The notes beneath the pieces were generated by a model. The model did no database searches and was not told where the DNA came from. It worked only from the letters and a program-made list of their open reading frames with translations. The position numbers and the translations under genes were made by a program. This document shows, in pieces, positions 52,433 through 63,984 of a stretch of 64,000 nucleotides of DNA. The DNA is from Luidia sarsii. Lineage: Eukaryota; Echinodermata; Asteroidea; Paxillosida; Luidiidae. The DNA is taken from NCBI GenBank assembly GCA_949987565.1, contig OX465117.1, forward strand, positions 5,890,621-5,954,620, read 5' to 3'. Each line of letters begins with the position of its first letter. The first letter of the stretch is position 1.

Positions 52433-55206
52433 ACTGCTGTATGCACACACAAGCTGCCTAGCTGACAGAGGTTGGTTCTCTTTGCTTGATCATCAAATCA
52501 TCATACTATGTTCGATTTCAGATTTTTCAAAGCTGATGCATAGGTGTTCTCCAGGTCTGTTAGCAGGCTAAGTTTTAGCTTTGTCAAGTGAATAATGAAT
52601 GAGATATTAACGAGCAAAGTGTATTTTTCTTTACAGTTGCTCTCCGCCGTCTGACTGTTGTGTACTGCTGTATGCACACACAAGCTGCCTAGCTGACAGA
52701 GGTTGGTTCTCTTTGCTTGATCATCAAATCATCATACTATGTTCGATTTAAGATTTTTCAAAGCTGATGCATAGGTGTTCTCCAGGTCTGTTAGCAGGCT
52801 AAGTGTTAGCTTTGTCAAGTGAATAATGAATGAGATATTAACGAGCAAAGTGTATTTTTCTGTGCAGTTTCTCTCCGCCGTCTGACTGTTGTGTACTGCT
52901 GTATGCACACACAAGCTGCCTAGCTGACAGAGGTTGGTTCTCTTTGCTTGATCATCAAATCATCATACTATGTTCGATTTCAGATTTTTCAAAGCTGATG
53001 CATAGGTGTTCTCCAGGTCTGTTAGCAGGCTAAGTTTTTTAGCTTTGTCAAGTGAATAATGAATGAGATATTAACGAGCAAAGTGTATTTTTCTTTACAG
53101 TTGCTCTCCGCCGTCTGACTGTTGTGTACTGCTGTATGCACACACAAGCTGCCTAGCTGACAGAGGTTGGTTCTCTTTGCTTGATCATCAAATCATCATA
53201 CTATGTTCGATTTAAGATTTTTCAAAGCTGATGCATAGGTGTTCTCCAGGTCTGTTAGCAGGCTAAGTTTTAGCTTTGTCAAGTGAATAATGAATGAGAT
53301 ATTAACGAGCAAAGTGTATTTTTCTTTGCAGTTTCTCTCCGCCGTCTGACTGTTGTGTACTGCTGTATGCACACACAAGCTGCCTAGCTGACAGAGGTTG
53401 GTTCTCTTTGCTTGATCATCAAATCATCATACTGTGTTCGATTTCAGATTTTTCAAAGCTGATGCATAGGTGTTCTCCAGGTCTGTTTGCTGTCTAAGTT
53501 TTATCTTTGTCAAGTGATTAATGAATGAGATATTAACGAGCAAAGTGTATTTTTCTTTACAGTTGCTCTCCGCCGTCTGACTGTTGTGTACTGCTGTATG
53601 CACACACAAGCTGCCTAGCTGACAGAGGTTGGTTCTCTTTGCTTGATCATCAAATCATCATACTATGTTCGATTTAAGATTTTTCAAAGCTGATGCATAG
53701 GTGTTCTCCAGGTCTGTTAGCAGGCTAAGTTTTAGCTTTGTCAAGTGAATAATGAATGAGATATTAACGAGCAAAGTGTATTTTTCTTTACAGTTGCTCT
53801 CCGCCGTCTGACTGTTGTGTACTGCTGTATGCACACACAAGCTGTCTAGCTGACAGAGGTTGGTTCTCTTTGCTTGATCATCAAATCATCATACTATGTT
53901 CGATTTCAGATTTTTCAAAGCTGATGCATAGGTGTTCTCCAGGTCTGTTAGCAGGCTAAGTTTTAGCTTTGTCAAGTGATTAATGAATGAGATATTAACG
54001 AGCAAAGTGTATTTTTCTTTACAGTTGCTCTCCGCCGTCTGACTGTTGTGTACTGCTGTATGCACACACAAGCTGCCTAGCTGACAGAGGTTGGTTCTCT
54101 TTGCTTGATCATCAAATCATCATACTATGCTCGATTTCAGATTTTTCAAAGCTGATGCATAGGTGTTCTCCAGGTCTGTTAGCAGGCTAAGTTTTAGCTT
54201 TGTCAAGTGAATAATGAATGAGATATTAACGAGCAAAGTGTATTTTTCTTTGCAGTTTCTCCCCGCCGACTGACTGTTGTGTACTGCTGTATGCACACAC
54301 AAGCTGCCTACCTGACAGAGGTTGGTTATCTTTGCTAGATCATCAAATCATCATACTATGTTCGATTTAAGATTTTTCAAAGCTGATGCATAGGTGTTCT
54401 CCAGGTCTGTTTACAGGCTAAGTTTTAGCTTTGTCATGAGAATAATGAATGAGATATTAACGAGCAAAGTATATTTTTCTTTGCAGGTGCTCGCCGCCGT
54501 CTAACTGTTGTGTACTGCTGTATGCACACACAAGCTGCCTAGCTGACAGAGGTTGGTTCTCTTTGCTTGATCATCAAATCATCATACTATGTTCGATTTA
54601 AGATTTTTCAAAGCTGATGCATAGGTGTTCTCCAGGTCTGTTAGCAGGCTAAGTTTTAGCTTTGTCAAGTGAATAATGAATGAGATATTAACGAGCAAAG
54701 TGTATTTTTCTTTGCAGTTTCTCTCCGCCGACTGACTGTTGTGTACTGCTGTATGCACACACAAGCTGCCTAGCTGACAGAGGTTGGTTCTCTTTGCTTG
54801 ATCATCAAATCATCATACTATGTTCGATTTCAGATTTTTCAAAGCTGATGCATAGGTGTTCTCAAGGTCTGTTAGCAGGCTAAGTTTTAGCTTTGTCAAG
54901 TGAATAATGAATGAGATATTAACGAGCAAAGTGTATTTTTCATTACAGTTGCTCTCCGCCGTCTGACTGTTGTGTACTGCTGTATGCACACACAAGCTGC
55001 CTAGCTGACAGAGGTTGGTTCTCTTTGCTTGATCATCAAATCATCATACTATGTTCGATTTCAGATTTTTCAAAGCTGATGCATAGGTGTTCTCCAGGTC
55101 TGTTAGCAGGCTAAGTTTTAGCTTTGTCAAGTGAATAATGAATGAGATATTAACGAGCAAAGTGTATTTTTCTTTACAGTTGCTCTCCGCCGTCTGACTG
55201 TTGTGT
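52433..55206. repeat. Monomers 228-239: spacer between the two 11-mers
   Basis: Type order is 8,20,8,16,17,8,13,4,2,1,18,8, 2774 bp, including one 233-bp unit. The pair 18,8 before t20 appears at both ends of this segment. The t17 unit carries private gctgtctaag. The t2 at monomer 236 has gtttacagg. Confidence 0.87.
52895..53127. repeat. 233-bp monomer 230 (t8 with a private 2-bp insertion)
   Basis: The usual ctaagttttagc reads ctaagttttttagc at about 53031-53044, two T longer. It is the only insertion in the window and is unique among the 277 monomers. Like the deletion at monomer 208 it falls in a T-run, so slippage or a sequencing error is plausible. Confidence 0.9.
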
Positions 55207-57747
55207 ACTGCTGTATGCACACACAAGCTGCCTAGCTGACAGAGGTTGGTTCTCTTTGCTTGATCATCAAATCATCATACTATGTTCGATTTAAGATTTT
55301 TCAAAGCTGATGCATAGGTGTTCTCCAGGTCTGTTAGCAGGCTAAGTGTTAGCTTTGTCAAGTGAATAATGAATGAGATATTAACGAGCAAAGTGTATTT
55401 TTCTGTGCAGTTTCTCTCCGCCGTCTGACTGTTGTGTACTGCTGTATGCACACACAAGCTGCCTAGCTGACAGAGGTTGGTTCTCTTTGCTTGATCATCA
55501 AATCATCATACTATGTTCGATTTCAGATTTTTCAAAGCTGATGCATAGGTGTTCTCCAGGTCTGTTAGCAGGCTAAGTTTTAGCTTTGTCAAGTGAATAA
55601 TGAATGAGATATTAACGAGCAAAGTGTATTTTTCTTTACAGTTGCTCTCCGCCGTCTGACTGTTGTGTACTGCTGTATGCACACACAAGCTGTCTAGCTG
55701 ACAGAGGTTGGTTCTCTTTGCTTGATCATCAAATCATCATACTTTGTTCGATTTCAGATTTTTCAAAGCTGATGCATAGGTGTTCTCCAGGTCTGTTAGC
55801 AGGCTAAGTTTTAGCTTTGTCAAGTGATTAATGAATGAGATATTAACGAGCAAAGTGTATTTTTCTTTACAGTTGCTCTCCGCCGTCTGACTGTTGTGTA
55901 CTGCTGTATGCACACACAAGCTGCCTAGCTGACAGAGGTTGGTTCTCTTTGCTTGATCATCAAATCATCATACTATGCTCGATTTCAGATTTTTCAAAGC
56001 TGATGCATAGGTGTTCTCCAGGTCTGTTAGCAGGCTAAGTTTTAGCTTTGTCAAGTGAATAATGAATGAGATATTAACGAGCAAAGTGTATTTTTCTTTG
56101 CAGTTTCTCCCCGCCGACTGACTGTTGTGTACTGCTGTATGCACACACAAGCTGCCTACCTGACAGAGGTTGGTTATCTTTGCTAGATCATCACATCATC
56201 ATACTATGTTCGATTTAAGATTTTTCAAAGCTGATGCATAGGTGTTCTCCAGGTCTGTTTGCAGGCTAAGTTTTAGCTTTGTCATGAGAATAATGAATGA
56301 GATATTAACGAGCAAAGTATATTTTTCTTTGCAGGTGCTCGCCGCCGTCTAACTGTTGTGTACTGCTGTATGCACACACAAGCTGCCTAGCTGACAGAGG
56401 TTGGTTCTCTTTGCTTGATCATCAAATCATCATACTATGTTCGATTTAAGATTTTTCATAGCTGATGCATAGGTGTTCTCCAGGTCTGTTAGCAGGCTAA
56501 GTTTTAGCTTTGTCAAGTGAATAATGATTGAGATATTAACGAGTAAAGTATATTTTTCTTTGCAGTTTCTCTCCGCGGACTGACTGTTGGGTACTGCTGT
56601 ATGCAAACACAAGCTGCCTACCTGACAGAGGTTGGTTCTCTTTGCTTGATCATCAAATCATCATACTATGTTCGATTTAAGATTTTTCAAAACTGATGCA
56701 TAGGTGTTCTCCAGGTCTGTTAGCAGGCTAAGTTTTAGCTTTGTCAAGTGAATAATGAATGAGATATTAACGAGCAAAGTGTATTTTTCTTTACAGTTGC
56801 TCTCCGCCGTCTGACTGTTGTGTACTGCTGTATGCACACACAAGCTGACTAGCTGACAGAGGTTGGTTCTCTTTGCTTGATCATCAAATCATCATACTAT
56901 GTTCGATTTCAGATTTTTCAAAGCTGATGCATAGGTGTTCTCCAGGTCTGTTAGCAGGCTAAGTTTTAGCTTTGTCAAGTGAATAATGAATGAGATATTA
57001 ACGAGCAAAGTGTATTTTTCTTTGCAGTTTCTCTCCGCCGTCTGACTGTTGTGTACTGCTGTATGCACACACAAGCTGCCTACCTGACAGAGGTTGGTTC
57101 TCTTTGCTTGATCATCAAATCATCATAGTATGTTCGATTTAAGATTTTTCAAAGCTGATGCATAGGTGTTCTCCAGGTCTGTTAGCAGGCTAAGTTTTAG
57201 CTTTGTCAAGTGAATAATGAATGAGATATTAACGAGGAAAGTGTATTTTTCTTTGCAGTTTCTCTCCGCCGACTGACTGTTGTGTACTGCTGTATGCACA
57301 CACAAGCTGCCTAGCTGACAGAGGTTGGTTCTCTTTGCTTGATCATCAAATCATCATACTATGTTCGATTTAAGATTTTTCAAAGCTGATGCATAGGTGT
57401 TCTCCAGGTTTGTTAGCAGGCGAAGTTTTAGCTTTGTCAGGTGAATAATGAATGAGATATTAACGAGCAAAGTGTATTTTTCTTTACAGTTGCACTCCGT
57501 CGTCTAACTGTTGTGTACTGCTGTATGCACACACAAGCTGCCTAGCTGACAGAGGTTGGTTCTCTTTGCTTGATCATCAAATCATCATACTATGTTCGAT
57601 TTCAGATTTTTCAAAGCTGATGCATAGGTGTTCTCAAGGTCTGTTAGCAGGCTAAGTTTTAGCTTTGTCAAGTGAATAATGAATGAGATATTAACGAGCA
57701 AAGTGTATTTTTCATTACAGTTGCTCTCCGCCGTCTGACTGTTGTGT
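55207..57747. repeat. 11-monomer block, copy 2 (monomers 240-250)
   Basis: It matches 49892-52432 unit by unit at an offset of 5315 bp. Private changes here are aacgaggaaag in t19 and gtcaggtgaat in t22. A third, shortened version (2,8,16,19,22,18) closes the window from 62599. Confidence 0.92.
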
Positions 57748-59133
57748 ACTGCTGTATGCACACACAAGCTGCCTAGCTGACAGAGGTTGGTTCTCTTTGC
57801 TTGATCATCAAATCATCATACTATGTTCGATTTCAGATTTTTCAAAGCTGATGCATAGGTGTTCTCCAGGTCTGTTAGCAGGCTAAGTTTTAGCTTTGTC
57901 AAGTGAATAATGAATGAGATATTAACGAGCAAAGTGTATTTTTCTTTGCAGTTTCTCTCCGCCGTCTGACTGTTGTGTACTGCTGTATGCACACACAAGC
58001 TGCCTACCTGACAGAGGTTGGTTCTCTTTGCTTGATCATCAAATCATCATAGTATGTTCGATTTAAGATTTTTCAAAGCTGATGCATAGGTGTTCTCCAG
58101 GTCTGTTAGCAGGCTAAGTTTTAGCTTTGTCAAGTGAATAATGAATGAGATATTAACGAGCAAAGTGTATTTTTCTTTGCAGTTTCTCTCCGCCGACTGA
58201 CTGTTGTGTACTGCTGTATGCACACACAAGCTGCCTAGCTGACAGAGGTTGGTTCTCTTTGCTAGATCATCAAATCATCATACTATGTTCGATTTAAGAT
58301 TTTTCAAAGCTGATGCATAGGTGTTCTCCAGGTCTGTTTGCAGGCTAAGCTTTAGCTTTGTCATGAGAATAATGAATGAGATATTAACGAGCAAAGTATA
58401 TTTTTCTCTGCAGGTGCTCGCCGCCGTCTAACTGTTGTGTACTGCTGTATGCACACACAAGCTGCCTAGCTGACAGAGGTTGGTTCTCTTTGCTTGATCA
58501 TCAAATCATCATACTATGTTCGATTTAAGATTTTTCAAAGCTGATGCATAGGTGTTCTCCAGGTCTGTTAGCAGGCTAAGTTTTAGCTTTGTCAAGTGAA
58601 TAATGATTGAGATATTAACGAGTAAAGTATATTTTTCTTTACAGTTGCTCTCCGCCGTCTGACTGTTGTGTACTGCTGTATGCACACACAAGCTGTCTAG
58701 CTGACAGAGGTTGGTTCTCTTTGCTTGATCATCAAATCATCATACTATGTTCGATTTCAGATTTTTCAAAGCTGATGCATAGGTGTTCTCCAGGTCTGTT
58801 AGCAGGCTAAGTTTTAGCTTTGTCAAGTGATTAATGAATGAGATATTAACGAGCAAAGTGTATTTTTCTTTACAGTTGCTCTCCGCCGTCTGACTGTTGT
58901 GTACTGCTGTATGCACACACAAGCTGCCTAGCTGACAGAGGTTGGTTCTCTTTGCTTGATCATCAAATCATCATACTATGTTCGATTTCAGATTTTTCAA
59001 AGCTGATGCATAGGTGTTCTCCAGGTTTGTTAGCAGGCTAAGTTTTAGCTTTGTCAAGTGAATAATGAATGAGATATTAACGAGCAAAGTGTATTTTTCT
59101 TTACAGTTGCTCTCCGTCGTCTAACTGTTGTGT
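57748..59133. repeat. Monomers 251-256: mixed segment
   Basis: Type order is 16,19,2,5/8 chimera,13,22. The t2 here (58210-58440) has private ctaagcttta and ttctctgcagg. The chimera at 58441-58671 has gattgag and gtaaagtatat from t5, then acagttgctctcc from t8. Confidence 0.86.
58441..58671. repeat. Chimeric monomer 254 (t5 middle, t8 end)
   Basis: t5 marks run through gtaaagtatat, then the unit changes to the t8 end acagttgctctccgccgtc without ccgcggac or gttgggt. This switch lies near monomer positions 190-202, later than in the other chimeras. Confidence 0.83.
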
Positions 59134-60519
59134 ACTGCTGTATGCACACACAAGCTGCCTAGCTGACAGAGGTTGGTTCTCTTTGCTTGATCATCAAATC
59201 ATCATACTATGTTCGATTTCAGATTTTTCGAAGCTGATGCATAGGTGTTCTCAAGGTCTGTTAGCAGGCTAAGTTTTAGGTTTGTCAAGTGAATAATGAA
59301 TGAGATATTAACGAGCAAAGTGTATTTTTCATTACAGTTGCTCTCCGCCGTCTGACTGTTGTGTACTGCTGTATGCACACACAAGCTGCCTAGCTGACAG
59401 AGGTTGGTTCTCTTTGCTTGATCATCAAATCATCATACTATGTTCGATTTCAGATTTTTCAAAGCTGATGCATAGGTGTTCTCCAGGTCTGTTAGCAGGC
59501 TAAGTTTTAGCTTTGTCAAGTGAATAATGAATGAGATATTAACGAGCAAAGTGTATTTTTCTTTGCAGTTTCTCCCCGCCGACTGACTGTTGTGTACTGC
59601 TGTATGCACACACAAGCTGCCTACCTGACAGAGGTTGGTTATCTTTGCTAGATCATCAAATCATCATACTATGTTCGATTTAAGATTTTTCAAAGCTGAT
59701 GCATAGGTGTTCTCCAGGTCTGTTAGCAGGCTAAGTTTTAGCTTTGTCAAGTGAATAATGAATGAGATATTAACGAGCAAAGTGTATTTTTCTTTGCAGT
59801 TTCTCCCCGCCGACTGACTGTTGTGTACTGCTGTATGCACACACAAGCTGCCTACCTGACAGAGGTTGGTTATCTTTGCTAGATCATCAAATCATCATAC
59901 TATGTTCGATTTAAGATTTTTCAAAGCTGATGCATAGGTGTTCTCCAGGTCTGTTTGCTGGCTAAGTTTTATCTTTGTCAAGTGATTAATGAATGAGATA
60001 TTAACGAGCAAAGTGTATTTTTCTTTACAGTTGCTCTCCGCCGTCTGACTGTTGTGTACTGCTGTATGCACACACAAGCTGCCTAGCTGACAGAGGTTGG
60101 TTCTCTTTGCTTGATCATCAAATCATCATACTATGTTCGATTTAAGATTTTTCAAAGCTGATGCATAGGTGTTCTCCAGGTCTGTTAGCAGGCTAAGTTT
60201 TAGCTTTGTCAAGTGAATAATGAATGAGATATTAACGAGCAAAGTGTATTTTTCTTTACAGTTGCTCTCCGCCGTCTGACTGTTGTGTACTGCTGTATGC
60301 ACACACAAGCTGCCTGGCTGACAGAGGTTGGTTCTCTTTGCTTGATCATCAAATCATCATACTATGTTCGATTTCAGATTTTTCAAAGCTGATGCATAGG
60401 TGTTCTCCAGGTCTGTTAGCAGGCTAAGTTTTAGCTTTGTCAAGTGAATAATGAATGAGATATTAACGAGCAAAGTGTATTTTTCTTTACAGTTGCTCTC
60501 CGTCGTCTAACTGTTGTGT
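59134..60519. repeat. Tandem 6-mer, copy 1 (monomers 257-262)
   Basis: Type order is 18,23,23,17,8,8/22, 1386 bp, followed directly by a second copy. The t18 unit has private ttttcgaagc and ttttaggttt, both repeated in the next copy. Its last monomer (60289-60519) is a hybrid that marks the crossover. Confidence 0.92.
60289..60519. repeat. Crossover hybrid monomer 262
   Basis: Its start has gcctggctgac, shared only with monomer 268. Its end has ccgtcgtctaac, shared with monomer 256 and the other t22 units. A monomer-268-like start joined to a monomer-256-like end is what unequal crossover between those two units would leave when it duplicated the 6-mer. Confidence 0.87.
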
Positions 60520-61905
60520 ACTGCTGTATGCACACACAAGCTGCCTAGCTGACAGAGGTTGGTTCTCTTTGCTTGATCATCAAATCATCATACTATGTTC
60601 GATTTCAGATTTTTCGAAGCTGATGCATAGGTGTTCTCAAGGTCTGTTAGCAGGCTAAGTTTTAGGTTTGTCAAGTGAATAATGAATGAGATATTAACGA
60701 GCAAAGTGTATTTTTCATTACAGTTGCTCTCCGCCGTCTGACTGTTGTGTACTGCTGTATGCACACACAAGCTGCCTAGCTGACAGAGGTTGGTTCTCTT
60801 TGCTTGATCATCAAATCATCATACTATGTTCGATTTCAGATTTTTCAAAGCTGATGCATAGGTGTTCTCCAGGTCTGTTAGCAGGCTAAGTTTTAGCTTT
60901 GTCAAGTGAATAATGAATGAGATATTAACGAGCAAAGTGTATTTTTCTTTGCAGTTTCTCCCCGCCGACTGACTGTTGTGTACTGCTGTATGCACACACA
61001 AGCTGCCTACCTGACAGAGGTTGGTTATCTTTGCTAGATCATCAAATCATCATACTATGTTCGATTTAAGATTTTTCAAAGCTGATGCATAGGTGTTCTC
61101 CAGGTCTGTTAGCAGGCTAAGTTTTAGCTTTGTCAAGTGAATAATGAATGAGATATTAACGAGCAAAGTGTATTTTTCTTTGCAGTTTCTCCCCGCCGAC
61201 TGACTGTTGTGTACTGCTGTATGCACACACAAGCTGCCTACCTGACAGAGGTTGGTTATCTTTGCTAGATCATCAAATCATCATACTATGTTCGATTTAA
61301 GATTTTTCAAAGCTGATGCATAGGTGTTCTCCAGGTCTGTTTGCTGGCTAAGTTTTATCTTTGTCAAGTGATTAATGAATGAGATATTAACGAGCAAAGT
61401 GTATTTTTCTTTACAGTTGCTCTCCGCCGTCTGACTGTTGTGTACTGCTGTATGCACACACAAGCTGCCTAGCTGACAGAGGTTGGTTCTCTTTGCTTGA
61501 TCATCAAATCATCATACTATGTTCGATTTAAGATTTTTCAAAGCTGATGCATAGGTGTTCTCCAGGTCTGTTAGCAGGCTAAGTTTTAGCTTTGTCAAGT
61601 GAATAATGAATGAGATATTAACGAGCAAAGTGTATTTTTCTTTACAGTTGCTCTCCGCCGTCTGACTGTTGTGTACTGCTGTATGCACACACAAGCTGCC
61701 TGGCTGACAGAGGTTGGTTCTCTTTGCTTGATCATCAAATCATCATACTATGTTCGATTTCAGATTTTTCAAAGCTGATGCATAGGTGTTCTCCAGGTCT
61801 GTTAGCAGGCTAAGTTTTAGCTTTGTCAAGTGAATAATGAATGAGATATTAACGAGCAAAGTGTATTTTTCTTTACAGTTGCTCTCCGCCGTCTGACTGT
61901 TGTGT
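60520..61905. repeat. Tandem 6-mer, copy 2 (monomers 263-268)
   Basis: Types 18,23,23,17,8,8 repeat 59134-60519 at an offset of 1386 bp, including ttttcgaagc, ttttaggttt and gcctggctgac. Only the end of the last monomer differs (gccgtctgac here). Confidence 0.92.
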
Positions 61906-63984
61906 ACTGCTGTATGCACACACAAGCTGTCTAGCTGACAGAGGTTGGTTCTCTTTGCTTGATCATCAAATCATCATACTTTGTTCGATTTCAGATTTTT
62001 CAAAGCTGATGCATAGGTGTTCTCCAGGTCTGTTAGCAGGCTAAGTTTTAGCTTTGTCAAGTGATTAATGAATGAGATATTAACGAGCAAAGTGTATTTT
62101 TCTTTACAGTTGCTCTCCGCCGTCTGACTGTTGTGTACTGCTGTATGCACACACAAGCTGCCTAGCTGACAGAGGTTGGTTCTCTTTGCTTGATCATCAA
62201 ATCATCATACTATGCTCGATTTCAGATTTTTCAAAGCTGATGCATAGGTGTTCTCCAGGTCTGTTAGCAGGCTAAGTTTTAGCTTTGTCAAGTGAATAAT
62301 GAATGAGATATTAACGAGCAAAGTGTATTTTTCTTTGCAGTTTCTCCCCGCCGACTGACTGTTGTGTACTGCTGTATGCACACACAAGCTGCCTACCTGA
62401 CAGAGGTTGGTTATCTTTGCTAGATCATCACATCATCATACTATGTTCGATTTAAGATTTTTCAAAGCTGATGCATAGGTGTTCTCCAGGTCTGTTTGCA
62501 GGCTAAGTTTTAGCTTTGTCAAGTGAATAATGAATGAGATATTAACGAGCAAAGTGTATTTTTCTTTGCAGTTTCTCCCCGCCGACTGACTGTTGTGTAC
62601 TGCTGTATGCACACACAAGCTGCCTACCTGACAGAGGTTGGTTATCTTTGCTAGATCATCACATCATCATACTATGTTCGATTTAAGATTTTTCAAAGCT
62701 GATGCATAGGTGTTCTCCAGGTCTGTTTGCAGGCTAAGTTTTAGCTTTGTCATGAGAATAATGAATGAGATATTAACGAGCAAAGTATATTTTTCTTTGC
62801 AGGTGCTCGCCGCCGTCTAACTGTTGTGTACTGCTGTATGCACACACAAGCTGCCTACCTGACAGAGGTTGGTTCTCTTTGCTTGATCATCAAATCATCA
62901 TACTATGTTCGATTTAAGATTTTTCAAAACTGATGCATAGGTGTTCTCCAGGTCTGTTAGCAGGCTAAGTTTTAGCTTTGTCAAGTGAATAATGAATGAG
63001 ATATTAACGAGCAAAGTGTATTTTTCTTTACAGTTGCTCTCCGCCGTCTGACTGTTGTGTACTGCTGTATGCACACACAAGCTGACTAGCTGACAGAGGT
63101 TGGTTCTCTTTGCTTGATCATCAAATCATCATACTATGTTCGATTTCAGATTTTTCAAAGCTGATGCATAGGTGTTCTCCAGGTCTGTTAGCAGGCTAAG
63201 TTTTAGCTTTGTCAAGTGAATAATGAATGAGATATTAACGAGCAAAGTGTATTTTTCTTTGCAGTTTCTCTCCGCCGTCTGACTGTTGTGTACTGCTGTA
63301 TGCACACACAAGCTGCCTACCTGACAGAGGTTGGTTCTCTTTGCTTGATCATCAAATCATCATAGTATGTTCGATTTAAGATTTTTCAAAGCTGATGCAT
63401 AGGTGTTCTCCAGGTCTGTTAGCAGGCTAAGTTTTAGCTTTGTCAAGTGAATAATGAATGAGATATTAACGAGCAAAGTGTATTTTTCTTTGCAGTTTCT
63501 CTCCGCCGACTGACTGTTGTGTACTGCTGTATGCACACACAAGCTGCCTAGCTGACAGAGGTTGGTTCTCTTTGCTTGATCATCAAATCATCATACTATG
63601 TTCGATTTAAGATTTTTCAAAGCTGATGCATAGGTGTTCTCCAGGTTTGTTAGCAGGCTAAGTTTTAGCTTTGTCAAGTGAATAATGAATGAGATATTAA
63701 CGAGCAAAGTGTATTTTTCTTTACAGTTGCACTCCGTCGTCTAACTGTTGTGTACTGCAGTATGCACACACAAGCTGCCTAGCTGACAGAGGTTGGTTCT
63801 CTTTGCTTGATCATCAAATCATCATACTATGTTCGATTTCAGATTTTTCAAAGCTGATGCATAGGTGTTCTCAAGGTCTGTTAGCAGGCTAAGTTTTAGC
63901 TTTGTCAAGTGAATAATGAATGAGATATTAACGAGCAAAGTGTATTTTTCATTACAGTTGCTCTCCGCCGTCTGACTGTTGTGT
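61906..63984. repeat. Monomers 269-277: right end of the window
   Basis: Type order is 21,4,23,2,8,16,19,22,18. From the t2 onward it repeats the 11-mer order 2,5b,8,16,19,22,18 with the t5b monomer missing. The array shows no sign of ending. Monomer 276 has a private tactgcagtatg at its end. Confidence 0.88.
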
